The position numbers and the translations under genes were made by a program. The notes below the pieces were generated by a model that worked only from the letters and a program-made list of their open reading frames with translations, made no database searches and was not told the DNA's origin. A stretch of 54,048 nucleotides of DNA, taken from positions 1 to 54,048 of the forward strand of contig CADCKR010000011.1 of the NCBI GenBank assembly GCA_902802105.1, read 5' to 3'. The DNA is from an uncultured Ruminococcus sp. (GTDB lineage Bacteria > Bacillota > Clostridia > Oscillospirales > Acutalibacteraceae). Below are positions 26,825-35,267 of this stretch, piece by piece. The number at the start of each line of letters is the position of its first letter. Within the stretch, counting starts at the first letter, position 1.

Positions 26825-27352
26825 ATGTCTGAATATAAGTCAACCAAGGAGATACTTGCACAGATAAGAACGAGCAAACCGTTCTGCAAAATGCCTCTCG
26901 GCTATGTAAACGGATATCCGATAGTTACAGTCAAAAACGGCAGGGTATGTATCGTAGTGCCCTTCCTCAAATACAAGAAAACCGGCGAGGTCGATAAGAC
27001 CCTTGTATATCCCATCCGCTACCTTATGACATACGCTGTCAAGGATCAGGTGATAATGTCGCTTGAAGACCTCAGCACGAACAAGGCATTTGAGGGCTTT
27101 GACTTCAACGCTCCTGTCGGATATTTCCGCCACGAGGCTGTAAAGGAGCTTACCAAGGCAGAGTACACACAGAAGCAGCAGGAGCTTTATGAGCTTTATG
27201 ACAGCTTCGCTGCAGCTCTTATCGAAAAGAAGGAATACCCTGTTTCAGACCTCAAAAGGTTCAGAGAACTGCTTGGCATTCTTGTTGAGCCGTGTCTCAG
27301 GCCCTTCTATAAAACGCTTTATCCCAATTTCTACAAAAACTGCATAGAGTGA
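26825..27352 (+). CDS. Protein of unknown function in the Hsp70-HerA operon
   Basis: 175 residues. The ATG at 26825 (MSEYKSTKE) follows AGGAGG; an ATG at 26807 lies before the site. No membrane segment, no cysteine motif and no recognised domain. The middle has a run of beta-strand-like segments (GYPIVTVKNGRVCIVVPFLK, VYPIRYLMTYAV); the C-terminal 70 residues look helical. Placed 45 bp after the C39-like gene and 112 bp before the HerA-like gene, so it is likely a component or adaptor. Function unknown. Confidence 0.7.
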   Translation: MSEYKSTKEILAQIRTSKPFCKMPLGYVNGYPIVTVKNGRVCIVVPFLKYKKTGEVDKTLVYPIRYLMTYAVKDQVIMSLEDLSTNKAFEGFDFNAPVGYFRHEAVKELTKAEYTQKQQELYELYDSFAAALIEKKEYPVSDLKRFRELLGILVEPCLRPFYKTLYPNFYKNCIE

Positions 27353-27386
27353 TCTTGCAGTACACAGGGGACCAATATACTTTTTT

Positions 27387-27422
27387 GTCTATTCCGCCGC
27401 CATCCGGCGGCTGTCGGGTGAC
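27387..27422 (+). other. GC-rich hairpin between operon genes
   Basis: CCGCCGCCATCCGGCGG followed by GTGACGGCGG can form alternative GC-rich stems in the gap before the HerA-like gene. There is no T-tract, so it is more likely an RNA-processing or stability element than a terminator. Confidence 0.4.
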
Positions 27423-27464
27423 GGCGGTCATTCTTTTGCAGTTCCCTGAACAGGAGGAAACACA

Positions 27465-30110
27465 ATGCCTGAAAGAGATATTACATTCAGAGATGTGCTG
27501 AGCGGCATAAACAGCGATAATCTGAAAATAAACAATCCTATAAAGGTGCCTGACAATCAGTTCCATGAGCTGCTTGACATGGTAATAGAAAGAAGCTCGC
27601 TTGAAAAGATCGGCCAAAGGGATAAATTCTATCTTAATGAAGAAAAGCCCGCGCTCGATATCACATGGCTTAGGATAGTCAGGCTTCCGGTCAGCCCGTA
27701 TAACGTAAGCGATTACAATATGTTCGACAGATGGCAGGGCGTACTTTCATCAATGCATGAATGGGGATATCGCTTCTATTTCCTGCTCCAGCGCAAAAAC
27801 GGTGAGACGTGCATATATCTTGGTGTGCGTTCACAAAATGAATTCTTTGACGCAAACGATGCGCTCGAACAGGTCGAGGAGGCTACGTCCGGTTCTATGC
27901 CCGGCATTGAGCTGAAAAAGCTTGACGGCCGCGAGAGGGCTGCCCTTAAAATGAACCTCGATCAGTGCAATTCTATCGGCGCCGTGACCGGTCTGCCTTC
28001 GTTTTTTGAAGAGAACAAGCCCGGTGTATTGCAGACGCTCGATCCTCTTGCATTCGGCATCAGGGGAAAGGACGGAGTTGAGCGTGACTACAGCCTGCTT
28101 ATCATAGGCGACCCTATAAACGACAGCGATACCACCGACATAATGAACCGTATGCGCACACTTGGCAGTGAGATACACACCTTTGTTGAGCGCTCTGTAA
28201 ACGAAGGCTCTTCAAAGTCCGAGACAAAGCAGAAAGGTCTTGGCGCAGGCGCCGGAACGATAATGGGCGGCATCGGTTCAAGCGTTGCCAATCTTGCAAG
28301 CGGCATAGCCAAGACAGCGCTTCCCATTGCAGGGCCTCTCATCGGGCTTGCGTTTTCGGCAGTGGGCGGAGTTATGGCAAGCACAAGCAAGAGCATTGCC
28401 GAAAGCGCTTCACTTTCGGTGACGACTGCATATCTTGACAAGTTCGCGCAGTATGCCGAGCAGCTCACCGATATTCACGTTGAAAGAATGAAAGAGGGAC
28501 GCAACCTCGGATTCTGGAATGTCGGAATTTATGTTCTCGGCAAGGACAGAAAGGACGTTAACACCGTAAACGGTATGCTGCGTTCTATCTATTCCGGCAG
28601 GAACACCTATGTTGAGCCGATACGCCTTCACGTTCTCAAAAGCAACTCCGGCGCTATGGAGATAGTAAAGGACTACTTCGACCTGATACCTACCTTCAAC
28701 ACTGAGGTCGAAGGCATGACAGAGGACACTATATGGCACGTATTCGGCAAGAATTATCAATATCTGAGCACACCGATGAACACAAAGGAGCTTGCTATCG
28801 CAACGTCACTTCCTCAGAATGACGTTCCCGGGCTGCGCTTTGTAAAATCGGCTGTCCGCTTTGCAAATAACCCTCCCGTTATAAAGGGAGAATCTATAAC
28901 ACTCGGAAACATCGTCAATATGGGTGTGGAGCAGAATGCGCCCTACCGCATAAACCATAACGACCTTGTGCGCCATGCTCTTGTAGTCGGTTCTACGGGT
29001 TCCGGTAAATCCTGCTCCTGCAAGAGAGTTATCACGGAGATACTGCAGCACGATATACCGACACTTATCATAGAGCCCGCAAAGGACGATTGGGTAAGAT
29101 GGGCTATCAAGATGAACAAGATACTGCCCGAAAAGAACAGGTTCCGCATATATATGCCGGGTCTTGACGAGTTTGAGGGCGAAAAGTTAGGGCAGCTGAA
29201 GCTTTCTCCCTTCCAGCCTGCCGCAGTAGCCGGTGCAAAGGTCGATATGACTTCAAGGTGCGAAAACCTTATCGCGCTGATAAACGCAAGCCTTCCTTCC
29301 GAGGATGTGCTTCCGGTGCTTATTGACGAAACGATATATTCGCTGTATGCCAACGCATACAAGGAAAAATTCACATCCGGTGCGCTTATGGAGCAGCAGA
29401 GCATCTATCCGGTGCTGTCGTCGCTTTCTGCAATGAGTAACCGTGTGATGCAGCAGAAAAACTACGAGGAAAAGGTCAGATCCAATCTTTCCACCTGTCT
29501 TGAAACACGCTTCCAGTATCTTACGAGAGGAACGAGAGGCAAGCTGCTCAATGTGGCAAGGTCAACGAACTATTCCGACCTTTTTGACTACCCGACGGTT
29601 ATCAATATAAGCGGTATCTCCGCATCAAAAGACAAGGCTCTGGTAATGTCTGTCCTGCTTTTGTCGCTTTATGAATACAGGAAGTCGAAATACGCAAACG
29701 ACCTTGAATACAGAAAACGCGCGCAGAATAACGATCTTCTCCACCTGACGCTTATCGAAGAGGCACACAATGTCCTGCTTAAGCCGGAGGGCAGCTCCTC
29801 AAACAACCCGCAGAAGGTCGTTGCCGATCTGTTTACAAATATGCTCTCTGAGATAAGGAGCTACGGCGAAGGTCTTATGATAGTCGATCAGTACCCCACA
29901 AGACTGATACCGGATGCTATCAAGAACACAAACTACAAGATAATCCACAGGCTCGCATCTCCTGACGATGCGCAGGTAATGGCGGCAAGCGCAGCTCTCA
30001 GGGATGAACAGAAAGCGCTTATACCGTCGCTCTTCCCCGGAAATGCGATAATCTTTGGCGACCGTGACGACGCGGCAGCCTGGATACACATGAAAAAGAC
30101 CGATATCTGA
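27465..30110 (+). CDS. HerA/VirB4-like ATPase with an internal hydrophobic glycine-rich segment
   Basis: 881 residues, AGGAGG upstream. Residues 1-250 are unrecognised. Residues about 255-315 are Gly/Ala-rich and hydrophobic (GLGAGAGTIMGG to LAFSAVGGVMAS) and could insert in a membrane or pack in a ring. From about 490 comes a HerA/FtsK-class motor: Walker A GSTGSGKS at 509-516 (Lys515), Walker B LIEEAHN at 763-769, and a MIVDQYPTRL sensor region. Motors of this class form hexamers that move DNA or proteins. No NurA nuclease is nearby, which argues against the archaeal-type HerA-NurA repair pair. Its partners here suggest protein transport or envelope work. Confidence 0.8.
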   Translation: MPERDITFRDVLSGINSDNLKINNPIKVPDNQFHELLDMVIERSSLEKIGQRDKFYLNEEKPALDITWLRIVRLPVSPYNVSDYNMFDRWQGVLSSMHEWGYRFYFLLQRKNGETCIYLGVRSQNEFFDANDALEQVEEATSGSMPGIELKKLDGRERAALKMNLDQCNSIGAVTGLPSFFEENKPGVLQTLDPLAFGIRGKDGVERDYSLLIIGDPINDSDTTDIMNRMRTLGSEIHTFVERSVNEGSSKSETKQKGLGAGAGTIMGGIGSSVANLASGIAKTALPIAGPLIGLAFSAVGGVMASTSKSIAESASLSVTTAYLDKFAQYAEQLTDIHVERMKEGRNLGFWNVGIYVLGKDRKDVNTVNGMLRSIYSGRNTYVEPIRLHVLKSNSGAMEIVKDYFDLIPTFNTEVEGMTEDTIWHVFGKNYQYLSTPMNTKELAIATSLPQNDVPGLRFVKSAVRFANNPPVIKGESITLGNIVNMGVEQNAPYRINHNDLVRHALVVGSTGSGKSCSCKRVITEILQHDIPTLIIEPAKDDWVRWAIKMNKILPEKNRFRIYMPGLDEFEGEKLGQLKLSPFQPAAVAGAKVDMTSRCENLIALINASLPSEDVLPVLIDETIYSLYANAYKEKFTSGALMEQQSIYPVLSSLSAMSNRVMQQKNYEEKVRSNLSTCLETRFQYLTRGTRGKLLNVARSTNYSDLFDYPTVINISGISASKDKALVMSVLLLSLYEYRKSKYANDLEYRKRAQNNDLLHLTLIEEAHNVLLKPEGSSSNNPQKVVADLFTNMLSEIRSYGEGLMIVDQYPTRLIPDAIKNTNYKIIHRLASPDDAQVMAASAALRDEQKALIPSLFPGNAIIFGDRDDAAAWIHMKKTDI

Positions 30111-30158
30111 TGATCGGGCATTGCCGCATCCATAAAAACATTTTAGGAGGCAAAACAA

Positions 30159-30755
30159 ATGACTTCAACAGAGATCACAGTAATTATCATTGCAGCAGTG
30201 GTCGGGCTGATCGCTGCGATACTGCTCGTCATTGTGCTGATAAAAATGAAGTCGGGCGGAAAACCGGGCGTACCTGAATACATCGTACAGAAGCCGTCTG
30301 ACTATAACGGCGCTGTCCAGCCTGACTGCAGCAGGCTCATACAAATGCTTGCGGATCATGCGAAGGACTTTGAGGGACTGTATGAGAGCGTATATATATC
30401 ATGCAGCAGCAGTGAAGCTTTTGATGCTGATGCTTACCATGAATGGTCAGGCAGGGTGAACATGAGCCCGGACAAGGCTTTTGCCGCTGAGTTCAATGCA
30501 GTATTTGCAGACAGTCAGGATCCTGAGTACTGCCGCAGCAGATCTGCGCAGCTGCTTTCGCTTATTGAAATGGCAGGCATAAAGAGGATAGGGGAGGCCG
30601 GCGAAAAGCTTGTTATTGACGAAGCGAACGCAGAGCGGTTCACCTGCCTTAACTCGCAGGATCCTCTCGGAAAGAGCTGCACCATAGTAAAGCCTGTATG
30701 GATATATGGCAGCAAGGTCATAGAGCCGGGCGTAGCAATGGCGGATAATACTTGA
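30159..30755 (+). CDS. Membrane-anchored protein of unknown function
   Basis: 198 residues, TAGGAGG upstream. One membrane helix spans residues about 7-30 (TVIIIAAVVGLIAAILLVIV) and is followed by KMKSGGKPG, so the rest is probably cytoplasmic. The soluble part (residues 45-198) is acidic with several cysteines but no known motif. It is 48 bp after the HerA-like gene. It could anchor the ATPase to the membrane. Confidence 0.65.
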   Translation: MTSTEITVIIIAAVVGLIAAILLVIVLIKMKSGGKPGVPEYIVQKPSDYNGAVQPDCSRLIQMLADHAKDFEGLYESVYISCSSSEAFDADAYHEWSGRVNMSPDKAFAAEFNAVFADSQDPEYCRSRSAQLLSLIEMAGIKRIGEAGEKLVIDEANAERFTCLNSQDPLGKSCTIVKPVWIYGSKVIEPGVAMADNT

Positions 30756-30774
30756 CAAAACGGAGCATAATACA

Positions 30775-32088
30775 ATGAAGTGTAATAATTGCGGCACAAT
30801 TAATGAGGAAGGTATCTTTTTTTGCTGTAAATGCGGAGAAAGCCTCAAAGCACAGACAGCCGGACAGCCGCAGGCAGAAATGAAAACGTGCAGTTCATGC
30901 GGAAAACAGTCTCCGAAGACTTCAAGCTATTGCGGCTATTGCGGCGCAAAACTGCCTGAAGAAGAAGATCCCGAAAATGAAAGCAGCGGTCCGGCGCCGA
31001 TCTATACATTAAGCATGGTTGACAAATATGTGGGCGATATCTTCATAGGCATATCCAGATCAGGCGGAGTATTGAAGGTCTTTAACGACCGTGTTGAATA
31101 TCATATCAAAAGATCAAATATGTTCGGCAATGCTCTCGGCAAGATCGGCAATACAAAAAAAACCGAATCACTTTCAGAGACGGTCGAAACATACAAATAC
31201 AGCGATATACAGAACTGCTTTGTTTCAAACTACGTAAACAACAAGTCGGGCATACTTTTTGTAATGAAAAACGGCATACGCTTCAAGTTTGTCTGTGTTG
31301 TTGAATCGTGCGATACTCTTAAAGTCATACGCACGATAAACGGGTTTATTGATGCAGAAGCAAAAGAGACAAGCTACAGATACTTTTCTTCTCAGGGTAT
31401 TCAGCCGGTAATGCCTGCATATCAGCAGGAGAGTTTATCTCAGCCTGCTCCGGCTGATGATCCGATGCCCGATACCGAACCGGTACATCCTGCGGGTTAT
31501 CCTCAGCAAGTGCAGAATACACAGCAGATGGGATATCCTCAGCCAGCGCAGAACACACAACCGATGGGATATCCTCAGCCAGCGCAGGACACACAGCCGA
31601 TGGGATATCCTCAGATAGAGCAGAACGCACAGCCTATGGGTTATCCTCAGCAAGTGCAGAATACACAGCCGATGGGATATCCTCAGCAAGTGCAGAATAC
31701 ACAGCCTATGGGATATCCTCAGACAGCGCAGAACGCACAGTCTATGGGTTATCCTCAGCAATATCAGCAGCCTGCATATCCGCAGAACGTGCCTGATGCT
31801 GCCGATAAATACAGTATGTACAGCTTTGTAATGGAGCTCAGTAATTTTATCAGGGTAGATGAACAGTATATTGCTGTTATAGGCGCAGTCAGAAAGGGCA
31901 GTGTGACAAATGGCGCAGTGCTCAATGTCATCAGCAAGCTCGGACTGAACAAGGGCTCGTTTGAGGTGCGCAGCATTGCCGTGAACAAGGCTATAAGCGA
32001 TATCGCCTGCGAAGGCAGTGAGGACACTGCTCTGCTTTGCAGCTTTTCGCCTTCTCTGCTGAAAGCAGGAGACATAGTATGCGAATAA
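30775..32088 (+). CDS. Double zinc-ribbon protein with PH-like domain, GYPQ repeats and a beta-barrel tail
   Basis: 437 residues. Two zinc ribbons open it: CNNCG/CCKCG (3-22) and CSSCG/CGYCG (about 39-60). A region near residues 75-195 (GISRSGGVLKVFNDRVEYHI, ISRSYKYSDIQNC-like strands) resembles bacterial PH domains. Residues 240-335 are about eight copies of a 12-residue unit, GYPQQVQNTQPM. The last 80 residues, with AVIGAVRKGSVTNGAVL, resemble the domain 2 barrel of translation GTPases, which appears in unrelated ring-forming proteins too. It is the last gene of the operon. Probably a scaffold; no enzyme signature. Confidence 0.65.
   Translation: MKCNNCGTINEEGIFFCCKCGESLKAQTAGQPQAEMKTCSSCGKQSPKTSSYCGYCGAKLPEEEDPENESSGPAPIYTLSMVDKYVGDIFIGISRSGGVLKVFNDRVEYHIKRSNMFGNALGKIGNTKKTESLSETVETYKYSDIQNCFVSNYVNNKSGILFVMKNGIRFKFVCVVESCDTLKVIRTINGFIDAEAKETSYRYFSSQGIQPVMPAYQQESLSQPAPADDPMPDTEPVHPAGYPQQVQNTQQMGYPQPAQNTQPMGYPQPAQDTQPMGYPQIEQNAQPMGYPQQVQNTQPMGYPQQVQNTQPMGYPQTAQNAQSMGYPQQYQQPAYPQNVPDAADKYSMYSFVMELSNFIRVDEQYIAVIGAVRKGSVTNGAVLNVISKLGLNKGSFEVRSIAVNKAISDIACEGSEDTALLCSFSPSLLKAGDIVCE
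31495..31770 (+). repeat. 36-bp tandem repeat coding for GYPQ-rich linker
   Basis: About eight imperfect 36-bp units encode GYPQ(Q/P)(V/A)QNTQPM. Neighbouring units differ by a few silent and missense changes. Confidence 0.85.
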
Positions 32089-32156
32089 AAAATTTCCGCA
32101 GCTTTCGCCCGGCGGAAGACTTGCTAAAAATGTAAAATCAAATAATGCCGATAACA

Positions 32157-32213
32157 GCAGATCAGCGGTGTGCTGAAGAAATTCTTGCAAAGCACCGCTG
32201 ATCTGCATTTTTT
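32157..32213. terminator. Terminator made by a dispersed hairpin repeat (AATCAGCG family, copy 1)
   Basis: A perfect 14-bp stem, GCAGATCAGCGGTG (32157-32170) with its complement at 32193-32206, has a 22-nt loop and is followed by ATTTTTT. It lies between the convergent zinc-ribbon and ylmC/ymxH genes, with a T-rich flank on the minus side too. The same hairpin recurs at 41771-41814 and 53901-53943. Confidence 0.85.
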
Positions 32214-32232
32214 GCGGACGGCAAGCCGATCT

Positions 32233-32541
32233 TTACTTGAAAGCACCTCTGACGCCGCGGAAGAACGCAAGCTTGGACTTCTTCTGCTTCTGATATCTGA
32301 AAGGACAATGAGTTACAAGTATTGTGTCCTCTCCTATAAGCTTTATGTTTTCCCAGCGTATAACAGTATCCTCACTTCTGCCCAAAAATCCGAAAACCCT
32401 CCAGCGCCCGAAGATAACCAGAGCTACTACTTTGGCGGTTTCGGTATCTACCTCAACATCATCAACAAATCCTATCCTGCATCCGTTTGTACTGTTGATA
32501 ACCTCCTTGTGACGAAGATCAGTAACACGACAGCAATTCAT
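32233..32541 (-). CDS. ylmC: YlmC/YmxH family PRC-barrel sporulation protein
   Basis: 102 residues. The start at 32541 is set by GGGAGG just upstream; the frame stays open further but nothing supports a longer product. It contains RVTDLRHKEVINSTNGCRIG and FVDDVEVDTETAKVVALVIFG, typical of the YlmC/YmxH PRC-barrel family conserved in spore-formers. The last 20 residues are basic. Its ribosome site lies in the 3' arm of the hairpin at 32549-32577. Confidence 0.83.
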   Translation of the reverse strand: MNCCRVTDLRHKEVINSTNGCRIGFVDDVEVDTETAKVVALVIFGRWRVFGFLGRSEDTVIRWENIKLIGEDTILVTHCPFRYQKQKKSKLAFFRGVRGAFK

Positions 32542-32577
32542 AAAAAAACCTCCCGAAATACAGATTATTTCAGGAGG
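32542..32577 (-). terminator. Terminator hairpin of the P-type ATPase gene, holding the ylmC ribosome site
   Basis: Read on the minus strand, a 12-bp stem (32577-32566 with 32560-32549, one G-U pair, 5-nt loop) is followed by seven T's and then directly by the ylmC ATG. The 3' arm contains GGGAGG, the ylmC Shine-Dalgarno. It lies 20 bp after the ATPase stop. Confidence 0.75.
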
Positions 32578-32596
32578 TTGATTTTTATGACAATTA

Positions 32597-35086
32597 TCAG
32601 GTGTTTTCGGGGCGGAATGAACGCCCTTCAAATCGCTTGTTGAGCTTTTCAAAGGTGTTCTTCATCGGGATGGTCGTTATTATGAATATCGTAAGCGCTA
32701 TAAGCGTCATAACGCCGAGAATTATCAGCAGCTTAGGTGTGAAGTATGCAAAATTGAACAGACTGCCGAACTCTTTGCCGAACAGAACTATGTTGTTGCA
32801 GCAGGTAACACCGATAGTCATGCCGGTGAGCATCAGGACATAAAGTGCTATCCTGATCTTATTGAACGGTATTGAGACCTGGAACAGTATCATAAACGCT
32901 GTCAGAGCAGTCAGACAGACCGCAAGGGTCGAATATTCATCTACCGTCAGACCGAATATATTCATTGCCGGAATACACAGCAGTACTATTATTACTGTCG
33001 TGACGCCGGCAGGTATCGCCTTTTCGAGAATGTTCAGGATAAACACACCCTTGATGCGGTTCTTGTTGGGTTCAAGCGCAAGAACAAGCGACGGTATGCC
33101 TATCGTGCAGGCGTTTACGAGGGTGAGCTGTATCGGCTGGAACGGGAACGGTGCTGTCAGCATAAGGAAGATTATCGCAAGTATCGTTGAGAATATGGTC
33201 TTTACTATAAACAGAGTAGACGAGCGCTGAATGTTGTTTATCGTCCGCCTGCCCTCTGCAACTACCTTCGGCATTGATGCAAAGTTTGAATCAAGCAGCA
33301 CGAGCTGAGCAACGTTTCTTGCGGCGTCGCTTCCGGCAGCCATAGCTATGCTGCAGTCGGCCTCCTTCAGAGCAAGAACATCGTTTACGCCGTCGCCTGT
33401 CATTGCAACGGTGTGTCCCTGATTTTTCAGCGCAACAACGAATTTTCTCTTCTGCGCAGGAGTTACTCTGCCGAAAACGGTGTATTTCTTCATTGCTTCG
33501 CTTATGTCCTCATCGGTCTGTAAGGTTGTGGCGTCAACATACTTGTCGTAGTTCTTTACCTGCGCGCGTCTTGCAACGTCCGAAACGGTTATCGGGTTAT
33601 CTCCGGAAATTATCTTTACCTCAACGCCCTGATCCGCAAAGTAGCGGAGTGTCTGAGGAGCCTCATTCCTGATCTTGTCATTCAGCAGCACTATGCCTAT
33701 TACAGTGATATCATCGGGCAGGTCTTTATCCTTGAACTCATTGTCGGAATGCGCAATGATGATGGAGCGGTAATTCCTTGCATAACCGTCAAGCTTTTCT
33801 TTAAGCTCAGCAGGCACCTTGCCGAGTATGAACTCAGCTGCGCCCATTATGTATGAGCCCTGTCCTTCAAAATGCGCTCCCGACCACTTCTTTTCGGATG
33901 CAAACGGAACCGCCTTATCGGACTTCATATCTGTACTGCCGCCAAATTTATCCTTCAGCGCCATGAAGGTCGCGTTTGTATCATCAAGAGCATTGACAAG
34001 TCCGCACAGAACGTCAGCGAGGTTTTCCTTTTCGGTCGTGCCGCCGAAGGGAATATAATCAGCTACCTCCATGCAGCCCTCAGTTATGGTGCCGGTCTTG
34101 TCAAGGCAGAGAACATCTACTCTTGCAAGAGTTTCAATGCAGTAAAGCTCCTGTACGAGCACCTTGTGCTGCGACAGTCTGATAACGCTCACCGCAAGCA
34201 CCGTACTTGTCAGAAGTATAAGTCCCTCCGGTATCATTCCGGTAACGGCTGCAACGGTATTAACGACAGCCTTTACAAGATGCGGGTCGATAGGCCCGAA
34301 AACGCACATTGTATTAAGGCCGGTGGTGTTTCCTTCAAGGCTGAACTGTCTGAGGAACATGAGTATTGCCAGCGGAAGTATGATGAACGTCAGCACCTTG
34401 ATTATCTTATTGAGGGTATAGAGTATCTCGGAGTTTACCTTCTTGATATACTTTGCCTCCGCAGATATCTTTGAAGCGTAGTTATCGCTGCCGACGTGCT
34501 CTGTTCTTGCATAGCACTTGCCGCTGACGATGAAGCTGCCCGAAAACATCATATCGCCGGGCTTTTTGTGGATGGCGTCCGATTCGCCGGTAAGCAGGGA
34601 TTCATTTGCGTCACAGTTGCCTGAAATAACAATGCAGTCAACGGGTATCTGGTTTCCCTGAGAGAACTCGATAATGTCGTCAAGCACTATCTCGTCTATG
34701 CCGACACGCTGCTTTTCGCCGTTCCGGATAACAGTTACCTTAGTAGCGGAAACAATAGAAAGCCTGTCGATAGTCCTCTTGGCTCTGATCTCCTGAAATA
34801 TGCCTATCGAAGTGTTGCACAGCATTACACCCAAAAACAGCATATTCTTATAGGAGCCTACACAGAACACCGCTATTCCCAGCAAAAGATTGAGCACATT
34901 AAATAGAGTAACGATATTATCGTAAAATATTCTCTTTATGCTTTTTGTGGTCAGCGGCTTATCATCGTTGACAAGTCCTTCGGCTTTACGCTGGCTGACT
35001 TGTTCATTGTTAAGACCGGTTTCCTGTGAAACGTCAAATCGTGTGATATTTTCTGTCTTTCTGACAGGTTGGACATTCTTTTTCAT
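32597..35086 (-). CDS. Cation-translocating P-type ATPase (CtpE/Exp7-like)
   Basis: 829 residues, AAAGGAG upstream. All core motifs are present: LLTGESDAI (actuator), CLDKTGTITEG with the phosphorylated Asp, and MTGDGVNDVLALKEADCSIAM (hinge). The membrane ion-site helix reads VTGMIPEGL. Ten membrane segments are expected, six of them after the hinge. The PEGL site and lack of N-terminal metal-binding CxxC point away from copper/zinc pumps and towards the CtpE/Exp7 group, whose mycobacterial member takes up calcium. The ion here is not known. Its leader carries a 62-bp inverted-repeat element. Confidence 0.88.
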   Translation of the reverse strand: MKKNVQPVRKTENITRFDVSQETGLNNEQVSQRKAEGLVNDDKPLTTKSIKRIFYDNIVTLFNVLNLLLGIAVFCVGSYKNMLFLGVMLCNTSIGIFQEIRAKRTIDRLSIVSATKVTVIRNGEKQRVGIDEIVLDDIIEFSQGNQIPVDCIVISGNCDANESLLTGESDAIHKKPGDMMFSGSFIVSGKCYARTEHVGSDNYASKISAEAKYIKKVNSEILYTLNKIIKVLTFIILPLAILMFLRQFSLEGNTTGLNTMCVFGPIDPHLVKAVVNTVAAVTGMIPEGLILLTSTVLAVSVIRLSQHKVLVQELYCIETLARVDVLCLDKTGTITEGCMEVADYIPFGGTTEKENLADVLCGLVNALDDTNATFMALKDKFGGSTDMKSDKAVPFASEKKWSGAHFEGQGSYIMGAAEFILGKVPAELKEKLDGYARNYRSIIIAHSDNEFKDKDLPDDITVIGIVLLNDKIRNEAPQTLRYFADQGVEVKIISGDNPITVSDVARRAQVKNYDKYVDATTLQTDEDISEAMKKYTVFGRVTPAQKRKFVVALKNQGHTVAMTGDGVNDVLALKEADCSIAMAAGSDAARNVAQLVLLDSNFASMPKVVAEGRRTINNIQRSSTLFIVKTIFSTILAIIFLMLTAPFPFQPIQLTLVNACTIGIPSLVLALEPNKNRIKGVFILNILEKAIPAGVTTVIIVLLCIPAMNIFGLTVDEYSTLAVCLTALTAFMILFQVSIPFNKIRIALYVLMLTGMTIGVTCCNNIVLFGKEFGSLFNFAYFTPKLLIILGVMTLIALTIFIITTIPMKNTFEKLNKRFEGRSFRPENT

Positions 35087-35104
35087 TTCACGATCTCCTT
35101 TTTT

Positions 35105-35166
35105 ATACTAATTCCCGATAAAAATCAGACCGCAAAAATTTTCTGCTTTTTGTTAGGTATTAGTAT
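35105..35166. repeat. Small inverted-repeat element (ATACTAATTCC family), short copy
   Basis: 62 bp with 25-bp ends, ATACTAATTCCCGATAAAAA.. and its complement ..TTTTTGTTAGGTATTAGTAT, matching at about 20 of 25 positions. It sits in the leader between the ATPase promoter and start codon and would fold as a hairpin in that RNA. Related to 16098-16201. Confidence 0.7.
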
Positions 35167-35180
35167 CATATTACCTAACT

Positions 35181-35209
35181 ATTATATATTTTTTATCCTT
35201 ATATGTCAA
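35181..35209 (-). promoter_or_regulatory. Consensus promoter of the P-type ATPase gene
   Basis: On the minus strand: TTGACA (35209-35204), 17-bp spacer, TATAAT (35186-35181), 95 bp before the start codon. Confidence 0.85.
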
Positions 35210-35267
35210 GCTTGCCGGCGCAGGGAATAAAAAGGGACAACACATTGTGCTGTCCCTATATGTATTA

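Noticed and set aside
31435-32208. Minus-strand frame opposite the GYPQ repeats
   Set aside because: It comes from the 36-bp repeat read backwards and overlaps a well-supported gene with a ribosome site.
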